64,000 bases of DNA from positions 26,954 to 90,953 of the forward strand of contig CAJOKR010000025.1 in the NCBI GenBank assembly GCA_905235135.1, written 5' to 3'. Position 1 is the stretch's first letter. Every line of letters begins with the position of its first letter. The notes under the pieces were generated by a model that made no database searches, was not told the DNA's origin, and saw nothing but the letters and a program-made list of their open reading frames with translations. Origin of the DNA: an uncultured Bacteroidales bacterium (GTDB taxonomy: Bacteria > Bacteroidota > Bacteroidia > Bacteroidales > WCHB1-69). A program made the translations under genes and the position numbers. Shown piece by piece: positions 21,201-29,074 of this stretch.

Positions 21201-22626
21201 GTTCGACTTCAACACTCCGCTGACCATGGATTATGATAGTATGGAACTGGTTGTTACGATTGATGACAATGGTGAGGCTTGCGGTTCTGTGAGCGAATCG
21301 ATTATCATCAATGTCAACCCGAACCCGAATCCCACGATCACTGGTCCTGCTAAGGCTTGTAGCGGTGACAATATCACCTTCGTCGCTGAGCCCGATGGTG
21401 CTAATTACACCTATGTATTTACCATCGACGGCAACTATGAGAATATGGTTGTCTCTGGTAATGAGGTTTCTGCTGATGTCTTTGCTGACGGTGTTGAGTT
21501 CGTTACGGCTCAAGTTACCGTTACGGATGAGCACGGTTGTTCCGGTACTTCCGAGACCAGCCTGCCCGTCAGAGTCACTGACAGACCTGAGTTCATCTTC
21601 TACAACGCTGATGGTTCTGAGAATACCGCTCATTACTATGAAGCAGAGACGGGTAATACCGCCAGCACTGTTGGTCTCAACTACGGTTGGATGATTAACA
21701 CCAACTGCGCTATCGAAGATAAGTTGGTCTATGTTGAGTTCGACTACTACTACAATGGTGAGTTGATTGCTGACAACACTACGATTGGTCAATACTTGGC
21801 TACTCAAACCCAAACTGACGAGTATGGCAATACAAATCCGTTTGTCACGGCTCTTACCTTCAGTTGGTTGAATGGTGACCAATCTCCGCACCAGCCGAAT
21901 ACTTCCCTGTACAACTTCTCCATCGCTAACCCGAACGTTTCTACGGCAGGTAACCACTTCCCGAATACCAACCTGGGTCTCTCCAACACCGATGTGTATG
22001 ATGACCTCTGGATGCACTTCATCGGTGATCGTAAGGTGGATGCCACTATTGTACCGTTCAGATTGAATGGTGAGTACAAGGTTGTCTATAGACTCTACTC
22101 CACGACTAGCGAGGATGACTTCATGAATCTGTACTATGAGAATAGTCACCACATGGATGACAACTACTATGGTCAGAAGCTGCACCTCGGTGGTCAGAAC
22201 GCCTTCACGAACAATCCTACTCTCACTCTGTTGATCAGCGATTCAATCATCATCAACGTTACGGGTGAGAACATGGTTCCGTCCACCACTCCTGGTGAGG
22301 AAATGACTGTTACTCCTGAGGTTGCTCCTCAGCTGGCTATGGAAGATGCCGTTATCGTTCCTGACATGGAAGTTTGGCCGAACCCGGCTCCCGCTGTCAC
22401 CACGACCCTCAAGGCCCGCGTCCACAACTTGAACGGCGACGCTACCGTAACCTTGACAACCCTCACCGGTAAGCAAGTCTATAACGGTAGGATCTTTATC
22501 AACAACGATAACTACTACTTCGAGTTCGATGTGAACAGCCTCTCCGTTGGCTCTTACATCATGACTGTCCGTACCGCTACTGACGTCATCACGAAGAAGG
22601 TCATCGTCACCTCCCTTGCACGGTAG
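12289..22626 (+). CDS. Giant secreted T9SS type A cargo protein with Ig-like/SprB-like repeats (3445 aa)
   Basis: Signal peptide MKKLLSICFLSILLGLLSFSAQAQ; repeated Cys-containing Ig-like units (TDANGCTAEATVDVT); C-terminus VWPNPAPAVTTTLKARV...GSYIMTVRTATDVITKKVIV is a sorting domain. Confidence 0.92.
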   Translation: MKKLLSICFLSILLGLLSFSAQAQNCGFVIKNLQPDTIEGVVQMSPDGLLPLEHTLGHGVFINPTDPYDYYGNATVDRTELYELFLCNSCNLDDKTKVSLDWILQRQDEDGNWVTVNDNLSDYVDFDIYTLYPEINNLGVCNSITWLGGRVPNGFGYCEQAVAPDMFHGITCNTPTNYPGAVPVGQGTPYSVMNQLGELIPAMGMTPIYTEALDYFYYDFFSQTRTLFQLKWKQVGKYRLIVNLRERIGGTAWNNLTWNENETTDFIGGHQSCCGEILMSDTLSYPVFGEFSKEVCENETWTFGQPSNTFTVTTPDTNVVFGRTLNAGSGNCEMFQSDSIYRVHFFVRHTPVVVVKDTNICRCATPDVMASITVDTVGLNDTQCSYKIQWMHSDMKWYDEQGYYTKFPDSHDILPSDWNGDTIYTYIVRQINTYNDTLDCVGPQAQFTVTLKEMLAPEITSPAADTLDFCIEAIDATTSLDLAAQAQDECGTTIHWYTKLTSARYYESLPVGNTFTSYIDKTSILEGATPQVFLANYLPSVNKDTTLYFFATSYNEDLECESRKFDYFVVLIHQTPELTPTIAKSVYCQHDNVEMTATVTNDPQHTDPDYTFVWTGVTIPANEEKEIEVSGPEEVLSDCLPLNDYYLRNYTQQIYTPEEVPAGEITKMAFKFGDGQSPITSKSSDVEIYLTTTNKNAFNSAADFVTTDLELVYTGDMNVTSGWNEISFTHPYSYTGEKNLVVVVKDNSGGYDRRSYFSCSKTSDNSNKAMAFWTDNALPNPITSPVGGRLGIYNHRNDIKFTVIPTSVAYTTSDSCHHAYNQLDTTGHQCGDTLRSSVYVIDGNGCTSQPVNFVYVMNDTLAPTVTGAIDTTRLNACKLDTTNTFHYNSIADFPATITITDDAVVPGDNCGFTDLTMTYTSTYKDGDCEDTLTYNYVVTDWCGNNATFSQVFISHDSSAPYFEFAEGEFPYVRLFPVPAYHDCQYNSPDSMDFVNAVAAHVRDNCTDSATLMQSVKFHWENTALPPVGEDPTGATNIFRQKNHLTVAAVITDNCGNTADSLFIYLDKPDSIWIEEEITNLDAICQGDTSNLTFNADLIHGDEHLGLIEPLTYEWSVLNGRTATFGTPTALTTNVVPEGFGDFIFVLTVTDANECSAVSGYYKLHVNAYPDVKIVANPHDGSVNPFCPTYGDVALQVVDKNTNEVVSGLTYEWSGEDVNASTLATTTLSIQPSKCTHDYVANVHVTDPIGCDATATITIHVADNEAPVLADGSLKDSVLEYQANCELKVPDFAPFMEGNVTDNCFSYAKGEITYEQTPANGTVINDEDWTDGYFIVTVKLTDACDNFSTYTVKAIKPVNEPKLALQLSADSLCENDEAYANGITISSTVTDGKAPFTYAWTQGISTDVISTVENYIVTESHGTYEYTLVVTDANGCTAEATVDVTIFYRGDDFPTREWANTLCQGYNGALAIDTVPYGYSFIFQENGILVLKSQDVPAHETSPWNTVLYSPCAPGEWTLTIITPDGCEHDTLIYIPNDPKGTPAPVATPHDVTNCLDNNGWIEVTMQAGYTYYFIDGNDTTLITNATISGLSASSYKIFRVDNATGCPSEAITLTLGTTAEGPDFEIGNAVANTRCVAPANGSFDLLTPNLHYVVTLGDDTIYEGTITDVYTVANLAEGDYHVIVTDPETNCQNADDIHVGDNTNKPSVHGVPTDNTYCDQELGADGSIAVTVGNNTTYKVYDAEEEEVGTTGLWQGTYYVVAVDNLGCTATDTVNVGFTPTYPTIKADSTMNMSCVEENANGTITITITNTPAGKTYRLWSMDEEGEWAGPVEQTTNVFTGLLAGEYQYQVVSTKGCESALGTITVEQYELEEMTLTSTADYMCEPTNTIAGNGTITVTAPVASTGHTFTYTLGEVSNTTGVFTNLAHGEYVVTAVETESGCTVEGETTVESNAYVVTMDSVVTPNNHCAEPFNGAVTINVTTNNPNAQLTYKLDDGEFQTSNTFEALEDGHYTAVIYDANVNCYYELGIDIDRQENNLALTGVTTPNHGCTPDLYDGTLTVEATSTTWANPSYQFSFQHGDYATTSSWNQLSAGNYTVTVMEMNSHCTAEETFTVDPEGCLPVITDTAYNHNLNPAHWHFCLNTENAYLEFSATLPEGCENEGFAYNWSVDCHAQTGTGNIIPVATDEVHCCTYTMTVTSLATGCTSELPVYVCIDAIPAIQFQINHADFNDVPRVKEICVNEEVTVGIKPNSWEHAVWTNGYHSVIDPTYEFVVEPYATTPGVMKSFCVDVIDYNGCPNQGVISLLSKPLPVAEVYDTACTCVDLFNHAAYRPVSVAFCYDADLADANNHVHYQFNDTIFGGGVNGCDSVTIHYITLLGEPEISGEVDTAFCAGTTIADVIADVVITNAIDTVIYLNGQEVELTDALAYHNCDIDKLEIIAFSGSYSEYGEMIYCNDYAYYNFVVNTAPKFNANLVVAENYCANGQPRVLAIPAHSNNMCTNEVTTMHLYVTNTANINDVFVDLGAVTAPEISFIPRKAYNGKKLAIEIKNSCGSDVKFADLVVDSTVIELTNVEYCEGTAISYDAMLPNHYDPANVTAYLITATGAQPYEPNTLLTYAQNGTQIYFVVRGEICPYVVTDTVNLVIYPKPTVTLQPNHDMCLEDAATALTNAVTAQYATTEKWQYKATANATAYMDAADVDALVEAIKDMPEAHIAYYVWNKCGEATAYADVRILQPLQITAQNVLVCPDATLSNVKALANVSVDYNNYLASEVDVVYTVKVADVDVTLDSNSVVLDYTTAYNDLTITATAQTKDGVEACGDASTPIVVSFKHSTFTDPTFKAACDDQMLSEFIATQPSYTGNDSAVGHWEVLDDSEDYYEVNPNEYVVDWATNPWVKYVWSTQCDDNYETESVVLREYINRAPEITDLVYSLTACEGGTISESATNLEVVYHGNESLYTTTWTVDGEEFDFNTPLTMDYDSMELVVTIDDNGEACGSVSESIIINVNPNPNPTITGPAKACSGDNITFVAEPDGANYTYVFTIDGNYENMVVSGNEVSADVFADGVEFVTAQVTVTDEHGCSGTSETSLPVRVTDRPEFIFYNADGSENTAHYYEAETGNTASTVGLNYGWMINTNCAIEDKLVYVEFDYYYNGELIADNTTIGQYLATQTQTDEYGNTNPFVTALTFSWLNGDQSPHQPNTSLYNFSIANPNVSTAGNHFPNTNLGLSNTDVYDDLWMHFIGDRKVDATIVPFRLNGEYKVVYRLYSTTSEDDFMNLYYENSHHMDDNYYGQKLHLGGQNAFTNNPTLTLLISDSIIINVTGENMVPSTTPGEEMTVTPEVAPQLAMEDAVIVPDMEVWPNPAPAVTTTLKARVHNLNGDATVTLTTLTGKQVYNGRIFINNDNYYFEFDVNSLSVGSYIMTVRTATDVITKKVIVTSLAR

Positions 22627-22645
22627 TCGATAAACTGAATAAAGC

Positions 22646-22684
22646 AAAGGAGTTGTGCGCACATCGCGTGCAACTCCTTTTTTG
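22646..22684 (+). terminator. Intrinsic terminator
   Basis: AAAGGAGTTG...CAACTCCTTT stem followed by a T run. Confidence 0.85.
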
Positions 22685-22689
22685 TTTAG

Positions 22690-22810
22690 ATAGTGATTAG
22701 TGATCAGTGAACTGTGATTAGTGAATAGTGATTAGTAATCAGTTATTAAATTCTGGTATCAAGCAATAGTCTTAAGTCTCTAGTCTAAAGTCCCAAGTCT
22801 TAAGTCTAAA
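22690..22810. repeat. Degenerate 7/8-bp repeats: GTGATTA-type followed by AGTCTTA-type
   Basis: gtgattagtgatcagtgaactgtgattagtgaatagtgattag... then gtcttaagtctctagtctaaagtcccaagtcttaagtct. Confidence 0.8.
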
Positions 22811-22816
22811 ATCCCA

Positions 22817-24600
22817 ATGAGTTTTCTTCCGAAATTTCTTCGACAATATGCTGGGCGTTTGGCGCTGGTGTTCCTGCTGAACGTGCTGAGTTAACGATTT
22901 TCACGTTTCTAATGATCGAGCCGTTCGTTAAGTTGTTGTTCAGGGGGACGTTGGAGGGGTTGAGTCCCGTGTCAGCCTACATGGTTTCCATTGTTTCTGC
23001 GGTGGTGCCGTTGGATAGTGCACGGGAATCCATTGCGGTGCTGATTGTGGCGGCTGCGGTGCTCTATTTCCTCCGCAATCTGGCAGCCTACGGATCGCAG
23101 TGGGTGATGGCGCACGTACGTAGCGACTTCCTCTACCAGTTGCGCAACCGCCTTTACGAGAAGATGATTTCGTTGCCGTTGGGCTATTTCACCATGGAGA
23201 GTCGTGGCGATACGGTGACTCGTGCGGTGAATGACACCCAGGAGGTGGAATATACCGTGCTGACCTCCATCCACAAGTTCCTGACGGATCCGATTGCGCT
23301 GGTCTGCTACTTGACCTTCCTCTTCTACATCGACTACCAGCTCTCCCTTTGGGCTGTACTGCTGATGCCCATCTCGTTCTTGATTATCGGGTTCTTGTCA
23401 CATCTGCTCAAACGTTCCTCCAAGACCTACCGCCAACGGCTTGGGGTGTTGCTCTCACATGTGGAGGAGACTCTTTCCGGTCTGCGGGTAATTTATGGCT
23501 TTAACGCACAGGAACGAGCCTATCGGAAGTTCGAGAAACTGAACAACGAGTTCCATGAGAATCAGAAAAAGGTTTATCGGCAGAGCTATCTCGCTAATCC
23601 TTTGAGTGAGTTCCTCGGGGTGGTCTCGGTGATGGTGGTATTGGTGATTGGAGGTTCCTTAGTGCTGTCAGAACGTTCCACGCTTTCGGCTGAGCTCTTC
23701 ATCACCTATATTGCGCTGTTCACCCAGATCATCACCCCGGTGTCGAATATCTCTTCCGCCTTTGCTGATTACAAACGAGGCGAGGCTGCCCTGGACCGCA
23801 TACAAGATTTTCTCGCCATTGGGGATCAGGTCGAGGATCGTCCGGATGCGATGCCTGTGCCGGGATTCCATCAGGAAATTGCGTTTCAGGATGTCTCGTT
23901 TGCATACGCGGACACGGACGTTCTGCACAATATCAATCTGACAATACCCAAAGGCAAGACGGTGGCGTTAGTAGGTTCTTCGGGTGCAGGCAAGACCACG
24001 CTCGCGGATCTACTAATGCGTTTTTACGATGTCACCAGTGGGCAATTGCTGTTGGATAACATCCCCGTGGACCATTACCGTGTTTCAGACTATCGCGGGT
24101 TGTTCGCGCTCGTTTCCCAGGATGTGATGCTCTTCCACGATACAATCTACCGGAACATCACGCTGGGTTGCGATGCCACGATGGAAGAGGTGATGGAGGC
24201 TGCCAAGGCTGCCAACATCTACGACTTCGTAATGTCCCTCCCCGATGGTTTCGACCACGTGGTCGGCGATCGAGGGGTAGCATTGTCGGGCGGACAGCGC
24301 CAGCGGGTGAGCATCGCCCGTGCCGTGTTGCGTAAAGCACCGATTCTGGTTTTGGACGAGGCCACTTCCGCGATGGACACCGAATCGGAACGGCTGGTGC
24401 AGCAATCGGTGGATGCTTTGTCGAAACAGCGCACGGTGGTGGTCATCGCCCACCGTCTATCCACCATCCGCCACGCCGACTGCATCTGCGTGTTGGACGC
24501 TGGCCAGATTGCGGAGGTGGGAACACATGAGGAACTGATGGCGATGAAGGGCGCGTATTACCAATTTGTAGAGACGCAAAATTTTGCATCTCTACCATAA
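22817..24600 (+). pseudogene. MsbA-like ABC transporter (TM domain + ATPase); early frameshift, or translation restarts at 22912
   Basis: ATG at 22817 encodes MSFLPKFLRQYAGRLALVFLLNVLS then TAA (22892-22894). The +1 frame continues TIFTFLMIEPFVKLLF into the intact ORF 22912-24600 (GSSGAGKTTL, LSGGQRQRVSIARAVL, ILVLDEATSAMD). Confidence 0.75.
24568..24595. repeat. GTAGAGACG palindrome encoding the ABC transporter C-terminus
   Basis: GTAGAGACGCAAAATTTTGCATCTCTAC, translated as VETQNFASL just before the stop. Confidence 0.88.
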
Positions 24601-24628
24601 CCCTTTTTACATTGTTAATTAAAACATT

Positions 24629-25294
24629 ATGTCAAAACATAAATTAGAACGGTTCGCAGAAAACGCGACATTTGGGAATTTGTTCCAGCATACGGAGTAT
24701 GACAGGGTAGGGAAGGAGTTTCCCTTGCGGGGTCGTTGGAAGGAGGATTATTTCCACAATGACCGGCCCATCGTGCTGGAGTTAGGATGCGGCAAGGGGG
24801 AATACACCGTCGCGATGGCGAAGCGGTTTCCCGAACGCAATTACATTGGTATTGACCGGAAGGGAGCACGGCTTTGGCGTGGCTGTAAGGATGCGATTGA
24901 GCAGAAGTTGGCGAATGTGGCTTTCCTGCGCATCACCATCGACCACATCGGGCTCTATTTCGCGCCCGGCGAAGTGGATGAAATTTGGGTCACCTTTCCG
25001 GACCCGCAAATCAAGAAGGAGCGCAAGCGGTTAGTCGGTCCCCACTTCGTGAATGACTACTACCGGCAGATTTGGCCGGCAGACGGAGGCATCCTCCATC
25101 TCAAGTCCGACAGCGACTTCCTGTACGAGTACCTTCTCGAAACTGCCCAGGAACAGCATTGGCAGCTTCTCGAGAATATCCCCGACGTCTATGCTGGCAC
25201 CGCCGTCCCGCTTCTCACCGAAGTGCAGACGTTTTACGAGAAGATGTGGTTAGCGGAGGGGAAAACGATTCACTACGTGAGACTTAAGATTTGA
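24629..25294 (+). CDS. trmB: tRNA (guanine-N7-)-methyltransferase
   Basis: 221 aa; LELGCGKGEYTVAMAKRFPERNYIGIDRKGARLW and VTFPDPQIKKERKRLVGPHFV. Confidence 0.95.
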   Translation: MSKHKLERFAENATFGNLFQHTEYDRVGKEFPLRGRWKEDYFHNDRPIVLELGCGKGEYTVAMAKRFPERNYIGIDRKGARLWRGCKDAIEQKLANVAFLRITIDHIGLYFAPGEVDEIWVTFPDPQIKKERKRLVGPHFVNDYYRQIWPADGGILHLKSDSDFLYEYLLETAQEQHWQLLENIPDVYAGTAVPLLTEVQTFYEKMWLAEGKTIHYVRLKI

Positions 25295-25330
25295 GACTTT
25301 GGACTTAAGACTTTGGACTTAAGACTTAAA

Positions 25331-25366
25331 AAAGGCGCGGTTACCAAGTAGGTTTCCGCGCCTTTT
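25331..25366. terminator. Intrinsic terminator between convergent trmB and gcvT
   Basis: AAAGGCGCGG...CCGCGCCTTTT hairpin. Confidence 0.8.
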
Positions 25367-25390
25367 CGCATTTTCCGCAAATATCCGCAA

Positions 25391-26485
25391 TTATTCGGGT
25401 TTGTAGAACGGCATCTTCACAGTGACGGCCTTCAGCAGGCGGTTGCGCACCTTGATGAAGATCTCCGTGCCGGATTTCGCAAACTCTTTCTTGATAAGCG
25501 CGGTGCCGATGCCCTTGTTCACGGACGGGCCAAATGTACCCGAGCGAACCTCGCCGATGACATTGCCCTCAGCGTCGCACACCTCGTAGCCGTTTCTCGG
25601 AATACCGCGGTCGATGAGCTCGAAACCGGCGATACGGCGCGTCACACCGTTGGCCTTCAGGTCTTCCATGAACTTGCGGTCGATGAAGTCCTTGCCATCC
25701 ACAAATTTGGTAATCCAACCCAGACCAGCCTCGATCGGGGAAATCGTATCGTCAATCTCGTGACCGTACAGGCAGAAGCCCATTTCCAGACGCAGCGTGT
25801 CGCGAGCACCCAGACCGATGGGTTTGATGTCGAATTCGGCACCAGCCTCAAAGACGGCGTCCCAAATCTTCATCGCATCCTCGTTCTTGAAATAGATTTC
25901 GCATCCGCCGCTGCCAGTGTAACCCGTGGTGGAGAACAAGATGTTGTCAATGCCGGCAAACGTGATGATCTGGTTGGTGTAATACTCCATATCGACGACG
26001 TTGGCGGCGGTCAGCTTCTGCATGGCCTTGAGAGCCAGAGGACCCTGGACAGCCAATTGGGAAATGCTGTCGGAGATATTCTCAATCTCTGCACCAAAAG
26101 CCTTGTTCTGCTCAACGACCCATGCCCAGTCCTTGTCAATGTTAGCGGCATTCACCACCAACAGATAATCCTCATCGTGAAGGTTATAGACCAGCAGGTC
26201 ATCCACAATGCCGCCCTTGCCATTCGGGAAGCAGCTGTATTGCACCTTGCCCGGGAACAGCGCAGCAACGTCGTTCGTGGTGATGTGTTGCAGAAGAGCC
26301 AGCGCCTTGGGGCCCTTCACGGTGAATTCGCCCATGTGGGAAACATCGAACACGCCCACCTTGTTTCTCACCTGCAGGTGCTCGTTGGTGATGCTGTCGT
26401 ACTGAATCGGCATGTAAAAGCCAGCAAATTCTTCCATTTTGGCGCCCAACGCCTCATGTTTCGCTCTGTAAACAGTTTCTTTCAT
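25391..26485 (-). CDS. gcvT: Glycine cleavage system T protein (aminomethyltransferase)
   Basis: 364 aa; [61 protein letters not shown]. Confidence 0.97.
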   Translation of the reverse strand: MKETVYRAKHEALGAKMEEFAGFYMPIQYDSITNEHLQVRNKVGVFDVSHMGEFTVKGPKALALLQHITTNDVAALFPGKVQYSCFPNGKGGIVDDLLVYNLHDEDYLLVVNAANIDKDWAWVVEQNKAFGAEIENISDSISQLAVQGPLALKAMQKLTAANVVDMEYYTNQIITFAGIDNILFSTTGYTGSGGCEIYFKNEDAMKIWDAVFEAGAEFDIKPIGLGARDTLRLEMGFCLYGHEIDDTISPIEAGLGWITKFVDGKDFIDRKFMEDLKANGVTRRIAGFELIDRGIPRNGYEVCDAEGNVIGEVRSGTFGPSVNKGIGTALIKKEFAKSGTEIFIKVRNRLLKAVTVKMPFYKPE

Positions 26486-26648
26486 ATCGATTTTCTTTAT
26501 TGTTTGTACTAATTTTTTTTCGACTGCAAAAATACAAAATTAATTAGACTTAAGACTTGAGATATGAGACTTTTTTTCTGATGTGATCGTTGTGTTGAAA
26601 AAAAGACTACTTTTGCAAAAAGTATTATCTAACAAAATATTTTATATT

Positions 26649-27021
26649 ATGAAAACTTATTCATTTGAAAACCTTGAAGTTTGAAAAAAATCCAGAGAAC
26701 TTGTACTATGTGTTTACCGCATTCAATCCTCTTTTCCTTCATTTGAAAAATATGGTTTGGGTAATCAGTTGAGGAGAGCTGTTGTTTCCGTGTTATCAAA
26801 TTTTGTTGAAGGAAATGCCCGCTATTCCATAAAAGAACAAATACATTTCATTGAGATTGCCCTCGGATCGTTGATGGAAGTCTATTGTCAGTTGACATTA
26901 GCTTCATGATTTAAACTACATCACTGAAGAGCAATTAAAACTCTGCAAAGAGAAAATAGGAGAAGTTTATAGGTTACTAAAAGGAATGCGGTACCAAAAG
27001 TTCAAACAGCTCCCTACCTAA
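26649..27021 (+). pseudogene. Four-helix-bundle (S23/IVP-like) protein pseudogene
   Basis: Manual translation: MKTYSFENLEV*KKSRELVLCVYRIQSSFPSFEKYGLGNQLRRAVVSVLSNFVEGNARYSIKEQIHFIEIALGSLMEVYCQLTLAS, then frameshift, then DLNYITEEQLKLCKEKIGEVYRLLKGMRYQKFKQLPT*. Not in the ORF track. Confidence 0.85.
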
Positions 27022-27068
27022 TAGTCTTAAGTCTCAAGTCTCAAGTCTTAAGTCTCAAGTCTTAAGTC
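27022..27068. repeat. Heptamer array (AGTCTTA/AGTCTCA)n
   Basis: tagtcttaagtctcaagtctcaagtcttaagtctcaagtcttaagtcc. Confidence 0.92.
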
Positions 27069-27701
27069 CTACTGCGGGTATTTCTTCAGCACATTCTCCG
27101 CCAGGAACTGCGCCACCTGGTCGGTAGTGAATCCTGAGACGTTGATGACAATGTCGTAATTGCGGGCATCGTAGCGGGATGTTTCGGCGAAAGCTTTCGT
27201 GTAGTTTTCGCGGGCCTTGTCGGTACGTTCCATAATCTCGCGGGCGCCTTTTTCGTCCACGCCCTGCTTCTCCATCAGACGTTTCACGCGGCATTCGGGG
27301 TTGGCGATGATGAGCAGGCGCATGGCGTTGGGGTCGTCCTTGAAAATATGGAAGCCGGTGCGCCCCACGATGATGCAGGATTCTTGTGCGGCGAGTTCTT
27401 TGAGGATTTTCGCTTCCTCATAGTAAATCTGTCTTGAATCGACCTCGAAGGATTCGAAGGCGATGGCGGCCGTGGTGCCGAACTGCTTGTAGAAGCGGCA
27501 GAAATCGGCCCACCAGCCCTGTTTCGTGGCTTTGACCTTTTCGAGTTCCTCTTCTGAAAGGTTGTATTTTTCGCGGATGGAGGCGAGGATTTCCTTGCCA
27601 TAGACTTTCACGCCGAGCAGCTCGCCCAGCTTTTCGGCGATTTCCTTACCGCCGGAGCCCGCCTCGCGGTTGATGGTGATGACGAATTTTTGATCTGCCA
27701 T
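27069..27701 (-). CDS. Cytidylate kinase-like family protein
   Basis: 210 aa; VITINREAGSGGKEIAEKLGELLGVKVYGKEIL, CIIVGRTGFHIF, RVKRLMEKQGVDEKGAREIMERTDKARENY. Confidence 0.88.
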   Translation of the reverse strand: MADQKFVITINREAGSGGKEIAEKLGELLGVKVYGKEILASIREKYNLSEEELEKVKATKQGWWADFCRFYKQFGTTAAIAFESFEVDSRQIYYEEAKILKELAAQESCIIVGRTGFHIFKDDPNAMRLLIIANPECRVKRLMEKQGVDEKGAREIMERTDKARENYTKAFAETSRYDARNYDIVINVSGFTTDQVAQFLAENVLKKYPQ

Positions 27702-27758
27702 ATTGTTCGTTTTTGTTATTTATAAATTAGACGGCAAAAGTACGATTTTTCGTGATTG

Positions 27759-27786
27759 GTAGAGACGCAAAATTTTGTGTCTCTAC
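27759..27786. repeat. GTAGAGACG palindrome, AAAATTTT core
   Basis: GTAGAGACGCAAAATTTTGTGTCTCTAC. Confidence 0.88.
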
Positions 27787-27853
27787 GTAAGGGTTTTCCA
27801 TGTGCCTCTGTGATTTGTATTTTGTGTATTTTTGCCGCTCGAAATATATAATG

Positions 27854-27925
27854 CCTTAAGTAGCCTCGAAGAGGCAAAACGCACGAAGTGCAATTAACCC
27901 CACACAAGCGAAGCGCAGTGTGGGG
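27854..27925 (+). repeat. Three-hairpin repeat element, copy 1
   Basis: CCTTAAGTAGCCTCGAAGAGGCAAAACGCACGAAGTGCAATTAACCCCACACAAGCGAAGCGCAGTGTGGGG; inverted homologue at 40151-40224. Confidence 0.9.
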
Positions 27926-27967
27926 GTGAGACAATGACGAAACAGACAAAGTTACAATAATCATAGT

Positions 27968-28690
27968 ATGGAAAATTACGGCAAACTCTACCTTATCCCG
28001 ACCCCCATCGCGGAGGGTGCGTTCGGAACTTTCTTTCCGTCGGTGAACGCGGATGTTATCAATGAAACGGATTACTACATCGTGGAGGCGTTGCGGACGG
28101 CGCGGCGTTTCCTGCGGTATGCGGGCATCCGCAAGCCGATTGACGAGCTCACTTTCTTCGAGCTGAATGAGCACACGCAGGGGGTGGAGCTGAACGATTA
28201 TCTGCAGCCCTGTTTGGAGGGCAAGAATGTTGCGGTGATGTCGGAGGCTGGGGTGCCGTGTGTGGCCGATCCAGGGCACAAGGCGGTGGAGAAGGCACAT
28301 CAGCTGGGCATTGAGGTTGTGCCGCTTATTGGACCGAGCTCGCTGATACTCGCGCTGATGGGCAGCGGCATGAACGGGCAGAATTTTACCTTTCATGGGT
28401 ATCTGCCGGCGGAGCAGTACGACAGGGAAAAGAAGCTGGTCGAGATTGAATCGGTGGCGGTGAAGACGGGCCAGACGCAGATGTTTATCGAAACGCCGTA
28501 CCGCAACAACCGGATGACGGCTTCCATCTGCAAGGTGCTGCAGCCGGCCACGCGGGTCTGCATTGCCGCGAATCTGACGGCTGAAAATGCGCTATTGAAG
28601 ACGCAATCGGTGTCAAAATGGCGGAAATATTTCGAGAAGGAAGCAAACCAATTGGGGAAAATCCCGTGCATATATCTGATTAATAGGTAA
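27968..28690 (+). CDS. SAM-dependent tetrapyrrole methylase-family protein (RsmI-like rRNA methyltransferase)
   Basis: 240 aa; LYLIPTPIAE, VAVMSEAGVPCVADPGHKAVEKAHQLGIEVVPLIGPSSLILALMGSGMNGQNFTFHGYLP. Confidence 0.88.
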   Translation: MENYGKLYLIPTPIAEGAFGTFFPSVNADVINETDYYIVEALRTARRFLRYAGIRKPIDELTFFELNEHTQGVELNDYLQPCLEGKNVAVMSEAGVPCVADPGHKAVEKAHQLGIEVVPLIGPSSLILALMGSGMNGQNFTFHGYLPAEQYDREKKLVEIESVAVKTGQTQMFIETPYRNNRMTASICKVLQPATRVCIAANLTAENALLKTQSVSKWRKYFEKEANQLGKIPCIYLINR

Positions 28691-28713
28691 ATAATTTTTT
28701 TTTATCAAATGTG

Positions 28714-28742
28714 TTGACGGTAACGAAAAAAGTGTATTTTTG
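28714..28742 (+). promoter_or_regulatory. Putative Bacteroidota promoter for the tRNA-Leu/tRNA-Gly pair
   Basis: TTG (-33) and TATTTTTG (-7) separated by 18 bp, about 40 bp before tRNA-Leu. Confidence 0.65.
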
Positions 28743-28783
28743 CGACGTCATTTTTGAGTGACACGTTCATTGGAAAATGTGCT

Positions 28784-28867
28784 GCCATGGTGGTGGAATG
28801 GTAGACACGAGGGACTTAAAATCCCTTGCCCATTGCGGGCGTGTGGGTTCAAGTCCCACCCATGGTA
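28784..28867 (+). tRNA. tRNA-Leu (UAA)
   Basis: Acceptor GCCATGG/CCATGGT, anticodon loop CTTAAAA, long variable arm, T-arm GTGGGTTCAAGTCCCAC. Confidence 0.95.
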
Positions 28868-28873
28868 CGACAA

Positions 28874-28946
28874 GCGGAAGTAGCTCAGTTGGTAGAGCAC
28901 AACCTTGCCAAGGTTGGGGTCGCGAGTTCGAGTCTCGTTTTCCGCT
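28874..28946 (+). tRNA. tRNA-Gly (GCC)
   Basis: GCGGAAGTAGCTCAGTTGGTAGAGCACAACCTTGCCAAGGTTGGGGTCGCGAGTTCGAGTCTCGTTTTCCGCT. Confidence 0.95.
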
Positions 28947-28950
28947 CTCC

Positions 28951-29008
28951 GTAGAGACGTCACAATGTGGCGTCTCTACATATTTTAAAATTGTGGCGTC
29001 TCTACACG
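28951..29008. repeat. GTAGAGACG palindrome plus an adjacent half copy
   Basis: GTAGAGACGTCACAATGTGGCGTCTCTAC followed by ATTGTGGCGTCTCTACACG. Confidence 0.85.
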
Positions 29009-29074
29009 TTTTAAAACAATATCGATCTGGCCGTTTTCCAATGATTTGTTTTTCGTATCAAAATTTCAACAGAT

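Noticed and set aside
26682-26684. TGA read as Trp (recoded genetic code)
   Set aside because: Other genes in the window use TGA as a normal stop (for example at 9475-9477 and the trmB stop at 25292-25294), and the same pseudogene also has a frameshift.
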